From: Pseudocercospora fijiensis CIRAD86
Taxonomy: Eukaryota; Ascomycota; Dothideomycetes; Mycosphaerellales; Mycosphaerellaceae
DNA length: 64,000 bases
Direction: 5' to 3'
Assembly (NCBI RefSeq): GCF_000340215.1
Contig: NW_006921535.1
Location: 2,445,122-2,509,121, forward strand
Under the pieces are notes generated by a model. The model searched no databases. It was not told the DNA's origin and worked only from the letters and a program-made list of their open reading frames with translations. Below are positions 43,456 through 52,932 of the stretch, in pieces (position 1 is the first letter of the stretch; each line of letters opens with the position of its first letter). The translations under genes were made by a program, and so were the position numbers.

Positions 43456-44505
43456 ATGCCTAGTCTCACGTTCTGGGCGGCTTGCGCAGCAGCACTCGAC
43501 CTGACTGCGGGAACTCCTCTCAAGAGACATCAATTCAAAAATCAAGATACAACAGGATGCGGCATGACCCATAACGAAGGGTTCAACAATGGAACGGCAG
43601 ACCATAGCATCAAGTCCGGCGGCTACACCAGAACTTACGCAGTGAATGTACCTGACGGTTACAACAACAATACCGAGAAGAAGTGGCCGCTGATCATCGA
43701 TTATCATGGCAAGTGAGCCTCCTGATGAGATCAAATCACAAGCTGGCTGGCTAACATAACCCAACAAACAGGCAATGGTGGGACGCCCTATCAGCAGTAC
43801 GACAACTCGCAGTACTACAAATACCCTGCAGGTCAAGAGTATTTGGTGGTCTATCCCCAAGGCTATAATGGATCCTGGCAGGGTCCTTCGTACGCGGTCA
43901 AAGGTGTCGACGATCTACAGTTCACAACAGACCTCCTCGCCAAGATGCGAACAAAGTACTGCATCGACGACAACCGCGTCTACGCCTCGGGAAAGTCTAA
44001 TGGTGGCGGTTTTGTAGACACTCTTGCGTGTTCCGACAACGGAGATGAATTCGCCGCATTCGCGATGGCATCTGCGGCGCTCTACACAGACACCAGCGAA
44101 GGCAGCTGTACGAAGAAGCGAGCAATTCTAGAGAGCCATGGCGACGAAGACTCCACGATTCATTACCATCCAACCAAAGACGGCTCAGGCGGTCCATTAC
44201 CCGATATCTCCAAATGGGTGTCGTGGTGGGGACAACGAACTTGCGGATCCGGCACTGCGCCAGTCAACTCTGGAGACTTGGGAGGCTATAATACGACGTG
44301 CTACTCCTGCGGCGACTATTCTGATGTCATCTCCCACTACCAGATCTTCGAATTGGGACATTGCTGGCCAAGTTCCACGAGCAGTAATTGGGATGCGAGT
44401 GATCATTACAACCAGACAACGAGGAAGTGCTTGGACAAAGCCCTGGACTACACTCCAGTTGTGCTAGATTTCTTTGGAAAGTGGAATTTGGATAATGCAC
44501 CATAG
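43456..44505 (+). CDS. Secreted feruloyl-esterase-like CE1 hydrolase
   Basis: Exons 43456-43708 and 43772-44505, 328 residues. The intron (43709-43771) appears to be of the GC-AG class: only splitting at G|GCAAGT keeps the conserved D-Y-H-G-N-G-G-T oxyanion region in frame. Start at ATG 43456; the upstream extension begins at TTG. Residues 1-19 look like a signal peptide. The catalytic set of alpha/beta-hydrolase esterases is visible: Ser in Y-A-S-G-K-S-N-G-G-G, Asp in S-H-G-D-E-D-S-T-I and His in E-L-G-H-C-W-P. Multiple cysteines fit a secreted enzyme. The family includes feruloyl esterases that release ferulate from plant arabinoxylan, and related polyester depolymerases. Ends near an (AAAG) tract. 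Confidence 0.88.
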
Positions 44506-44542
44506 ACGCTGGGTCGACAGCAACATTGACACCGTACTTCAC

Positions 44543-44563
44543 AAAGAAAGAAAGAAAGAAAGA
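44543..44563. repeat. (AAAG)5 microsatellite
   Basis: Five AAAG units 38 bp after the esterase stop codon, in its 3' untranslated region. Confidence 0.85.
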
Positions 44564-44668
44564 AAAAATGCTAAGCAAGAGCAGCTCCATTGTCCTCTAC
44601 AGCATCCTATTTTTTTTCTTGTACGAACATGCCTCATACTTGAAGTAAAACTCATCCTACCAAGCAAG

Positions 44669-45722
44669 CTAATCCTCCCACAGCACCAAACATCTGCACT
44701 CAATACTATGCCTTGGAAGCCCATAATCCCCCTCCCAACTAAACGCCGTATGCGGCGCACGTCTCGCCAACCCGTCTTCCATCTTCGAATCAAAAATCTT
44801 TAACAAAAATGCCTCGTGCGGCTTCATCTCCGAAACATACCACCACTTGTGCTCGTCCGGACCAGAAGGCGCTTCCACAGCCCAAGCCTCCACCGGAGCT
44901 TTCGGAGCGTAGGCGTCCTGCCACGATCCACCATCCCTTCGAGATGTTTCGGGAAAATAGATCGTTTGTTCATGCAAATGTTCTTCGGGGACACTTCTCG
45001 CATCACAGACGGCCAGAGCGTCGCGCGTGGCGGGGGTGATGGATTGGTCGCCAGACGTTGAGGATTGCGAAGCGTGGGAGTTTTTGGAGGGTTTCGGGTG
45101 GGTTGTTGTATTTGGGCATGGCTCCGGTGATGCGGGTGTAGGCTGCTTGGTAGGATTGGTCGATGTGGACGAAACCTGCGGAGCCGGGGGCGGGAGTGCG
45201 GTCGGTGTCTTTGACAGATCTTGTTCCGTGTTGAGGATGTGGGTTTGGGATTGACGGCGGACGACGTGGGCGAATGGGGATGACTTTTGAGGCGCCCGTG
45301 CTGGTGGGAGGGGGGGGAGGGTTGTTTTGTTTTAGAAAGTGAGATGATAAATTTGCAGAGAGGGAGAGGGAGGGAATTTACTGTTTCTTGAGGAGTTCTG
45401 CACATTCGGGATAGTAGATTTCTTTGATCTGGTCTTCGGTGTCGAATTCTTGTTCGGAACTTTCGTGTTCGACGACTTGGAAACCTTGCTTGTCTAATGT
45501 GATGCTCTCTTTGCTAGTAGAACGAATGTCGCGGAAGCTAGATGAAGTCTGCGTTTCCACTTGTCGATCAGTGGGATTTTTTTGAGCTACCTGGCAAAGA
45601 AACGTATTATTGGTGTACACCTCGCTGATCATGGAGGCATGCGGTTTGACATGTCCAGCTTGTCGCGGCTTCCACCTTGTGCGGAAGAATACTACTTCTT
45701 TCGCAAGGCTGGGATCATTCAT
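44669..45722 (-). pseudogene. CmcJ/AsaB-like oxygenase (GA4-desaturase family), frameshifted
   Basis: Exon 1 (45382-45722, ATG 45722) and exon 2 (44669-45300) join across an 81-nt GTAAAT...CAG intron. The N-part (R-W-K-P-R-Q-A-G-H-V-K-P-H-A-S-M), F-V-H-I-D-Q-S-Y with the metal-site His/Asp, L-N-V-W-R-P, A-V-C-D-A-R-S-V-P, W-W-Y-V-S-E-M-K-P-H-E-A-F-L-L-K and R-A-P-H-T-A-F identify the fungal CmcJ-like Fe(II)/2-oxoglutarate-type family, often found in secondary-metabolite clusters. The N-V-W-R-P and A-V-C-D-A-R blocks, normally adjacent, lie in different frames. One extra base (or two missing) at about 45030-45050 is required. The total length is 3n+1, consistent with one inserted base. Another frame (F-A-H-V-V-R-R) looks better near 45260, so further small indels are possible. 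Probably inactive unless this is a base-call error. Confidence 0.75.
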
Positions 45723-46130
45723 TCTCAAGCAGTCTCGTCGAGTGATGAGTCTCGGGAAGCCGTACTCTGTTTCTCCAATTTAGGCCAAGGCTGAGCACCG
45801 AGCTCATGAGACTGGATGAAGGTCATTCTGGCGGCAAGTCGATGCCACACTAGAGGTTACATCGGTATGCTTCAGCCGTCAGCGGCATACCACGTGCTGC
45901 CTCCAGTAACCCACTCTTCGTCGTCTGTGCTGCAGATGAGAATGAAATTGGAGTATGGGCGAGCCGTCAGGGTCGGCTGATGACCTCTTTGCGTCAGCAC
46001 ACCCATTAATGGTCGTGTCGCCTAGATTGATGCGCTTCATTCTTCGTTGGCGCAGCACAAGACGGCATCGCCAGAGTAAGAGAGATTCGTGAAAGGGACG
46101 ATTCATCTCCGGGAAGTCGACACCAGACTT
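45723..46130. other. Intergenic region
   Basis: Promoter side of the CmcJ-like relic and 3' flank of the tandem-ACP gene. No gene seen. Confidence 0.35.
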
Positions 46131-47093
46131 TCACTTGCCAGCAAGTTGTACTTCGAAAGCTAATGCCTTGCCGACAAGATTGATGGTGTTATTGGCGGTG
46201 AGAAAGTTCGAAGGAAGGGCATAGATCTCGGTGGCTTCCCGTAGCTCTCCGAGGATCACCAGCGCCAACAAGGAGTCCATTCCCATATCCTCCAGATCTT
46301 TGTCTTGATCAACTTGGTGCTCGGCCAACTCAATCTCCCGAACGACAATGCTTCGCATAAGTGCTGTATATTTCGCGACCATTTCATCTGGCACAGCCGG
46401 CGGTGAAGCATGCCTCGTTGGTGCCAATGATGTGGCCTCGGTGTCTGAAAGGTCCATGCTATCATCAGAATCGGAGTCGTTCCAGATTTGGCTCAGAGGA
46501 GTTACAGCACTGCTGTCCATGGCAGTGAAGTATCTCTTCAGTTCTCCTATGGTGGGATACTCGGTGAACAGATCTGAACTGATGTTGTACAATTCAAGTT
46601 CCTCTCGCATTTGACCTAAGATGTCGAAGGCTGAGTACAGATCAATGCCTAGATCTTCCTCCAACCGGTAATTGTCGAGCAAGGTGGGTTTTGCCAGGCC
46701 GGTCTCGCGCGCGAGTAGATTCAGGACTCTATCGGCAGTGCTGCTTTTGCCAGGCAGGGAGAGATTGCTGCAGCTGTAGTTGGCATGCTGCATGACGATG
46801 TCGGTGTTTCCATGGTCGGGAAGGATTCTTGGAGTCTGGCCGCCTGGTTTCGCAGGTCTGGGTGCTGGCTCCTGTACCTGCTCGTCATCCTCGGAGTCGA
46901 AGCCAAGTGCATCCTCGCCCCACGACATTGGCTCATCATCGGCGGCGGCCATGCTCATCGTCGCCAGTCGAGAGAAGCTGCTTTCCAGAAGCGCTGGCAA
47001 TGAATGATGGAGAATTGTATGCGACAAATGCGTGTGTCTTTCTCCTGAGAACCATTTCGTTGCGGCTGAAGGATCTGGAGCTGACGATGCCAT
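46131..47093 (-). CDS. Freestanding tandem acyl-carrier-protein (polyketide-synthase-type)
   Basis: 320 residues from the first ATG (47093); a cleaner start may be ATG 46958 (M-S-M-A-A-A-D-D-E-P). An acidic N-terminal linker precedes two carrier-like helical bundles. Domain 1 (about 120-190) has the flanking pattern L-x-E-D-L-G-I-D but Leu-Tyr where the phosphopantetheine Ser-Leu should be, so it probably cannot be primed. Domain 2 (about 240-315) has an intact D-M-G-M-D-S-L-L-A-L, with the attachment Ser encoded at 46272-46274. The linker carries Asp/Ser-rich runs as in non-reducing PKS tails. No ketosynthase, acyltransferase or thioesterase is encoded nearby on either side. It is either a remnant of a larger PKS gene or a genuine stand-alone carrier protein acting in trans. 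The intact frame argues for the latter. Confidence 0.75.
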   Translation of the reverse strand: MASSAPDPSAATKWFSGERHTHLSHTILHHSLPALLESSFSRLATMSMAAADDEPMSWGEDALGFDSEDDEQVQEPAPRPAKPGGQTPRILPDHGNTDIVMQHANYSCSNLSLPGKSSTADRVLNLLARETGLAKPTLLDNYRLEEDLGIDLYSAFDILGQMREELELYNISSDLFTEYPTIGELKRYFTAMDSSAVTPLSQIWNDSDSDDSMDLSDTEATSLAPTRHASPPAVPDEMVAKYTALMRSIVVREIELAEHQVDQDKDLEDMGMDSLLALVILGELREATEIYALPSNFLTANNTINLVGKALAFEVQLAGK

Positions 47094-47698
47094 TAATAGA
47101 ACGGGCAGAACGATGGAGATCTTGAGTGGCACACTGCTGACCCTCAGCCAGCCAGCGCAGTGAAGCTACCAAGCGCCCTCCATTCACTGTGATGGCAGGA
47201 CATGGGATAGATTTTAATAATGGACTGGAGTTTCGAGAAGGGGAGCATAGGGGGACGAGAGGACGCATTGTCCATGTTTGCCAAGACTTCACGCGTCACG
47301 TTACTCACGTAGAATATTCTCAAGTGCACAGTCCAAATCTCGCACACGTACTGTATGTGCTCGACCGTCCTCGGCGTTTGTTCGACCACAAAGCCCTCAT
47401 CCATCGCACCCCGATGCTTTACGACCAGCAATCCATCCTGCACCGTTGTCCGGTCTTGCGTCGCTAGAAAGAGCTGTGTCGCACGAGGGAGAGCAGTCTA
47501 CCGACGCATGAGAATGCGTCTGGCACTCAACAGTCGTCGCTTTGGCGTCACGACATTGTACATGCGGGCGGCATGGGACAAGCATGGATGATGGCGACGC
47601 GTGCTATTCTATGCATGCCAACACTGGGGCGAAGTTCTGACAAGGAGCAATCTTCGGCGGGGATTCAGCAAAGCAAGGCTACCGATATCCAGTACCCA
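47094..47698. other. Intergenic region
   Basis: Frames of 75-99 codons on both strands (47144-47591) have no motifs. No PKS-like sequence continues upstream of the tandem-ACP gene. Confidence 0.35.
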
Positions 47699-49663
47699 TC
47701 ACCTCCTCATCAAATTGTTCAGCTTGCGTATCTCGGTCCATCGCGACATAGCACCTAGCTCCAGAAGATTTACACGTCTGAGCTTTCCCGAAGGATTTCC
47801 AATGACAACAGCTTTCCATTCTGGATCGCCAAAGCTGGGGTCCCAATCTTGAGGGCCTCTCAGAGTGCCCACGGTGTAGCTCGGAATGACTTGAATCTCT
47901 TTCCACCGCCACAAGATGATGAGGAGGAGAATCGTCACGGCCAGTAAGATCGCAGCAAAGATGGTGATGGCCGTCTGTGCGCCATATCTGTTCGTGACCC
48001 TGCCTGCAACCACAGTGGCACCGGCTGCGAAGAAGAACCCGAGAGACTGTGAGGCGAACTAACCAGCGCAGACTCGTGGAAAGGACGAGTAGTTAGTCCT
48101 TCGCATCCTTGTGCTCGTCGACATCGATTGTACGCGATGTCGAGTATTGACTCCAGGCTGCAGGTCGCAAGTGTCGAACGTCTCCATGATCAGTCCAACG
48201 CACTCGGCAATGCCGAGATCCGTGAGAAAGCCGCAGAAGCCAGCCATGATGACTGCAGCACTCCAGTGAAGTGAACGTCCACGAGCAGCCATGCAATACC
48301 CTAGTCCGGCAAATGGCAGCAGCAGCGAGAATACGAGACGTCGCAACATGTGCGAGCTCCAAGTGACTCGCTTCTGGATGGTCATGCTGTCTGTCCGTGC
48401 TGGTACCACGCGAGACCTGCTGAGCCAAGAAGCCTTTGCGAGAGGCATTGCCAAGCCAGCTCCGACAGGGACAGCGAGAGCAGCCAGTCCGACCGAGTAC
48501 GACGGCCATTTGTAATCACGGGACAGCAGTGCTCCAAGAAGCTGGTAATGTTAGCAGATGATGCTTGCACTTGATTCGTTCACTCACCAAGATAATTAAC
48601 GTCAGTTGAGCTTGCATCCATGCCAGGTACAAGGTCATCACGAAGAAACCTGCTTGGAGAACCATACGCTTGACGAGAACCATACCGGCCCACACTTCCT
48701 CATACCACCACTTCGGACCCTCATCGAAGACGTGAAGTTTGACTTCACCTCTCGCGACACGGTGCTTGATCTTTTCCTGTTCATCAAAGAAGTGATGGAA
48801 AGATCTCCGATGCGGCGATCTTCGAGTTTCTGGCGAGATGACGTTCACCAGCAGGAAGAATGCGAGAAGCATGATGGTGATCCAGAACCCCCAACTTGGA
48901 TCCAGACCTGAAATGACCGAAGCACCAAGACAGAAACCGATGGAAAGAGAGCTGCTGAAACAAAAGGTCCAAATGCCGAGCCACACTCCAATGCCGCCGC
49001 CATGACGTCGCACGTCGTCGTACGCGACGAGCTCTTGATGTGGTCGATCTGACATGAGAGACGCTCCCTATATGTCCCATAGAGTTGGCAGGAAATTGAC
49101 GTTGGCGAAACCGAGAGCAAGTCCAGTCAAAGCTCGAGGCAGGAGCAAGCCGATGCGGTATAACATGCCTGGACTCCGAGGACTGCCGACTACCATCGCT
49201 TGCGGCAGCTGCAAAGGCAGCATCAAGGCGAAAGCGACGAGAATGTAAGGCCGACGGCCGTGGAGGAGAGGAAGCGGCCAGAATATCAGTGTGGTAAGGC
49301 CCAGTCCTGCGAAGAGCCTTTGCACGAATCAGAAATGCCAAGGCCCTTGATAATAGATGACTCACAGCATATTGCCAAAGATGACCCAATGCGATTCATC
49401 TGCGAGCTGGTACTGGATACGAGGGACTTCGCCTGCCTATGATGTATTAACGTGTATTCCAAAGCCACTCCAGAAGGATGCCCCTTACATAGATACCAGC
49501 TATGAGGCCAACAAAGATTGTGTTGAGGCAAGCGATCCAAGATGCGAGCCTCTTGCGACCAAGTTTCCAATCGCGAGCGATGGGCTGCCGTTTGTGGTAC
49601 TTCCCAAGATGGAAGCCGTCCCCATCCTTCACGGAGATGTGATTTGTGCGCGGATGTCTCAAG
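47699..49663 (-). pseudogene. MFS transporter with two in-frame TAG codons
   Basis: Exons 49489-49663, 49366-49436, 48588-49317 and 47699-48541 are separated by introns of 52, 48 and 46 nt with good splice sites. The product has the layout of a fungal major-facilitator subfamily: H-K-R-Q-P-I-A-R-D-W before the first helix, F-W-P-L-P-L-L-H-G-R-R-P-Y in the loop 2/3 position, R-R-H-G-G-G-I-G-V-W-L-G-I-W, a long central cytosolic loop, and V-V-I-G-N-P-S-G-K near the C-terminus. TAG codons interrupt it at 49068-49070 and 48059-48061, both in well-conserved stretches with the frame open on each side. The first exon has no ATG and must be spliced to something upstream; a GTACCA donor at 49727 joins it in phase to the frame at 49676-51445. 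Likely inactive unless the stops are read through or miscalled. Confidence 0.75.
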
Positions 49664-49675
49664 CTGATGCACTTG

Positions 49676-51445
49676 CTATGAGAGCCATGTCAGCAGAGTC
49701 ACGACAGGATTGTCTTCGTGTTGGTACCTCGCGTCGGAGTCTGTCCGGGCGAGGCCGTTGTTGTCTTGGTTGCGAGGCAATTCCAGTAGCTTCGAGTATT
49801 GCCGGTGGTGTCCAAATGGTCGGCCGTGCTCAATATGTTGGTGTACTTTATAAGACCTGACACCAGATCCAGGGTCGAAGGAGCGCAATGCTCCGGTGTC
49901 GATTGCTTTCTTTCTTCGCAGACGTCTATCTGGTCTTCTACTTCCAGCGCTAGAACCACTGATCCCGTTGTGTTTGCCTAGCCGGAGGCCATGCGAATGA
50001 TGCACTCGCTCGTGCTTGTCTCGCAGAGAACATCGGCGTCTGTGCGCGCTGGGTGGCAGAGCTGGCAAGTTTTTCTGTGAATAAGCTATACTGTGGCGGA
50101 CACCAGGTTGCGTCGCTACGGATTGTCCGTGATCATGATAAAAGCTTGCAGCGGCGCCGTACGGGTTTGGCACCCGGGACCGCTGAGACCTTTTCTTACC
50201 CGGCTTTTGAGGTGTGTATGCAAAGTCTTTCACGATGGACTCCACAGATGATGGCTGGTACAGCTGAGGCGGAGTGGGGGACATCGAGTCATCGGAGGGA
50301 GGACCTCGTCGAGACTCTGGGCTTGACAATCGCAGAGGATCGGTAGCAATAGCCGCCTGTGGTATGCTGACAGCTCGGGCAGCATGGTTTATTACGGTTG
50401 CTAAAGCCTCTGTCCTTCCTGGCGATGGCCCGATGCTGTTATTTCGCACTCGCAGGTCGCTGCTTCGAGAAGACGAGCTTGTGGAAGGTAGCAAATGTGG
50501 TGGCAAGGAATGTAATGTGTGCTTCTTGGCCGGGCGAGGCTGCGAAGAATGCTGCACATCATCTTTCCTGGCAAGAGACAGAACGCCCTCGAAGAGCGCA
50601 GTCTCGCATGACTTGCACCCGTGTGTTTTATTCGAATCGATAGTGGAGATGGTCTGGTGTCGGTAAGGATTGATATTGGGCTTCAAGGTCCTTGTGCCTC
50701 TTGGTCTCGTCTCAGCTTTAGTAGCTGTGTTGTCGGACTCATTGGACAAGACACCAGGGCCATCCTGCTGCGACTTCCTGGCGATTTGGGGACCATAGTC
50801 CTGGTGAGCTTGAGATCTGGCGACGTCGGCAACGAGTCGCTCGTACGATGCCGGATCTCTCTGGGGACGAGGAATCGGCATTGGCCCACTGTCGCTTGGC
50901 GTGGTCGTGCTATACTCCGAGGAGGCATAGGAGAACATCGGCGAATCGGAGTCGGACATGTGCTGCTTTCTCTTTCCCAATGCAATCTCTCGGACTCCTG
51001 GCGGCCTTTGTGATGTTTGAGAGTGTGACTTCGGCTGCGGCCTGACAATTTTGCTGTTGACCAGCGTAGGCTCTGACCCAATTGGACGGATCGATGGATC
51101 GTCGCTTAAAGACCTGCATGAAAAGGTTCTCTCCACGTGGATGTCGTTCATAGTGTCAGGCTCAGGCACTCGCTGGAGCAAACGAGGCTCGCTGCCAAGG
51201 CTTTCCTTCCCAGGCATCGCGTTTGCCGACCGCGCCTCCAGCCATGGCAATTTTTTGCGCGCTTTCACGGTAGAATGACCTGTATCTGTAACGGTGCCGT
51301 GCGTGGGATGATTGGGTTCTGTCCTTTTCGTCGCAATCCCATCTACGCCTCGGTCTTTTGACCTTAGGATGGTACCGCTGTTCTTGTTGAATTCCGTGCC
51401 GTTTGTCGCTATTCGCTGGGACGCATCGACCCTCGAAGGGTGCAT
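49676..51445 (-). CDS. Hypothetical disordered basic protein, possibly 5' exon of the MFS gene
   Basis: An ATG-started 589-residue frame rich in Ser, Pro, Arg and His without predicted fold. It contains a C-x-x-C near the middle (H-G-C-K-S-C-E-T), a Lys/Arg-rich block around residues 495-520 and His/Arg-rich C-terminal segments. No family recognised. Two readings are possible: an independent gene ending in T-W-L-S at 49676, or a long disordered N-terminus spliced from donor 49727 (GTACCA, CTGAC branch, 64-nt intron) into the transporter. The splice is in phase and the transporter has no other start, which favours the fusion, but such a long N-terminal extension is unusual for MFS proteins. 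The total for the fusion would be 1,178 codons. Confidence 0.55.
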   Translation of the reverse strand: MHPSRVDASQRIATNGTEFNKNSGTILRSKDRGVDGIATKRTEPNHPTHGTVTDTGHSTVKARKKLPWLEARSANAMPGKESLGSEPRLLQRVPEPDTMNDIHVERTFSCRSLSDDPSIRPIGSEPTLVNSKIVRPQPKSHSQTSQRPPGVREIALGKRKQHMSDSDSPMFSYASSEYSTTTPSDSGPMPIPRPQRDPASYERLVADVARSQAHQDYGPQIARKSQQDGPGVLSNESDNTATKAETRPRGTRTLKPNINPYRHQTISTIDSNKTHGCKSCETALFEGVLSLARKDDVQHSSQPRPAKKHTLHSLPPHLLPSTSSSSRSSDLRVRNNSIGPSPGRTEALATVINHAARAVSIPQAAIATDPLRLSSPESRRGPPSDDSMSPTPPQLYQPSSVESIVKDFAYTPQKPGKKRSQRSRVPNPYGAAASFYHDHGQSVATQPGVRHSIAYSQKNLPALPPSAHRRRCSLRDKHERVHHSHGLRLGKHNGISGSSAGSRRPDRRLRRKKAIDTGALRSFDPGSGVRSYKVHQHIEHGRPFGHHRQYSKLLELPRNQDNNGLARTDSDARYQHEDNPVVTLLTWLS

Positions 51446-51778
51446 CGTAGAAGACTTTTCAAACAGGGTGTTCAGGAATATGGTCGCAGCTACTGGGCAG
51501 TAGAGAGGTGTATATATGCAGGACGCCAGGTCGGGTGAGAGTACGAATGTCAGGTGAGTCGGTAGAGAAACGCCGGGCGTCGAATCGGTAGGTGCTGGAT
51601 TGTCGAGGTTGCGAAGGCTACGCTAGAAAGTCATGAAGAGAGATGGCGAAAATATATGCAGTTACATACTTATCTGACTTGACTGCTTGCTTGTCTTGAT
51701 TGCATCAAAGTGCACTTGCCGCGAGGGTGAGTGACAACTTCCCTCATTCCACGCAGAGCACCTCAGCATGCTTTCGCC
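51446..51778. other. Intergenic region
   Basis: 333 bp containing the promoter of the minus-strand gene starting at 51445 and the 3' flank of the omega-amidase. Nothing else seen. Confidence 0.4.
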
Positions 51779-52675
51779 TTACTCGTCCAACCTAACTTTT
51801 CCAGCGCTGACATCCGGGTAAACGTCGAATCGACGTTGTGTGTAGATGGGTATGCCTTTGCGTGACTCCTCAATCGCATTGCCATCGAGATCGGCGTAGA
51901 CGATGTCCTCATTCTCGTCCAGCTCGGATTGGATGGATGCATTCGGGTTCACCACCATTGAATGACCCCAAGCATTGTAGTCGGCACTCATATCGCGAGC
52001 AGGACTGCAGACGCCAACATAGATCTGGTTGTCCATTGCGCGAGCGCGTGCTTGCAGCTCCCAGTGCATAGCGCCTGTGGTCAAATTGAACGCTCCGGGA
52101 TATAACAAGAGGAAGCAGTCTTTTCGTGCGGCTATCATGGCAAGCTCAGGGAAGCGAATATCATAGCATATAGCGACCGCGATCTTGCCATATTCTGGCA
52201 GATGGATGATTGTGACCTTATTTCCGGGCGACAAGACGTCGCTTTCGCGGAATGTGATCTTGCCCGGGATATCAATGTCAAAGAGATGCACTTTGCGATG
52301 AGTGCCAATCAGATTGCCACTCGGATCGAACGTCAAGGACGTGTTATAGTACTTCTTGGTCTCCTCCCAGTATTCGGGGATGGAACCACCGACAAGATAT
52401 GCTTTTGCTTCTTTGGCAAGCTCAGAGAGAGCATGGAAGGACGGCGATTGCTCTTGGGATGGCGGCGAGGGTAGAAGGGTCTCGGCGTATTTCGGGAAGT
52501 ACTTGGTGCCGTACGGTGAGTTGAAGCATTCGGGGAGAACGACTAGATTGGCACCTTTCGATGCAGCCTCCAGCACTTTCGATCTCGCTCGCGCCAGGTT
52601 GGCCGACTTATCAGCACCAGTCGCTAGCTGGACCAATGCTAGCTTGAGTGGCTTCTTGAGAAGCTGCTTCGCCAT
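51779..52675 (-). CDS. NIT2: Omega-amidase (NIT2-type nitrilase-superfamily hydrolase)
   Basis: Single exon, 298 residues from ATG 52675; the upstream extension begins at TTG. Triad residues are E49 (V-L-P-E-C-F-N-S-P-Y), K128 (T-H-R-K-V-H-L-F-D) and C170 (A-I-C-Y-D-I-R-F-P-E). The combination of F-N-S-P-Y-G, H-L-F-D-I-D-I-P-G and C-Y-D-I-R-F-P-E is characteristic of omega-amidases, which hydrolyse alpha-ketoglutaramate and alpha-ketosuccinamate to keto acid and ammonia in the cytosol or mitochondrion. It is the second C-N hydrolase in the window but belongs to a different branch from the carbamoylase. A transposon right next to its promoter starts 158 bp upstream of the ATG. Confidence 0.9.
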   Translation of the reverse strand: MAKQLLKKPLKLALVQLATGADKSANLARARSKVLEAASKGANLVVLPECFNSPYGTKYFPKYAETLLPSPPSQEQSPSFHALSELAKEAKAYLVGGSIPEYWEETKKYYNTSLTFDPSGNLIGTHRKVHLFDIDIPGKITFRESDVLSPGNKVTIIHLPEYGKIAVAICYDIRFPELAMIAARKDCFLLLYPGAFNLTTGAMHWELQARARAMDNQIYVGVCSPARDMSADYNAWGHSMVVNPNASIQSELDENEDIVYADLDGNAIEESRKGIPIYTQRRFDVYPDVSAGKVRLDE

Positions 52676-52833
52676 ATCGTCGTTGTCCTGGCCTGGCCTG
52701 GCAATTTTGAGTGCGAGAGTCAAAGCGCAATGCTTGTCATCCAAACATTCAACTTGAAGCTCAAGCTCAGCAACGCCAAGACAGACATGTCGCCGGCGCC
52801 GGCGGGATCCCGATAGAATAGGCGAACACGCTA

Positions 52834-52932
52834 TCCGGGGTTGCGTCAGCCCACTTCACCCCTCGCCTGCGCTCGGGGATTTAAACTATACGTAAAATCG
52901 CACTTTCTTAGTAGGCTACACGTAAAACTCGA
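52834..52932 (+). repeat. Left terminal inverted repeat
   Basis: About 99 bp matching the inverted right end at 55981-56079. The outer 45 bp are GC-rich with small differences; the inner 44 bp are identical. Confidence 0.9.
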
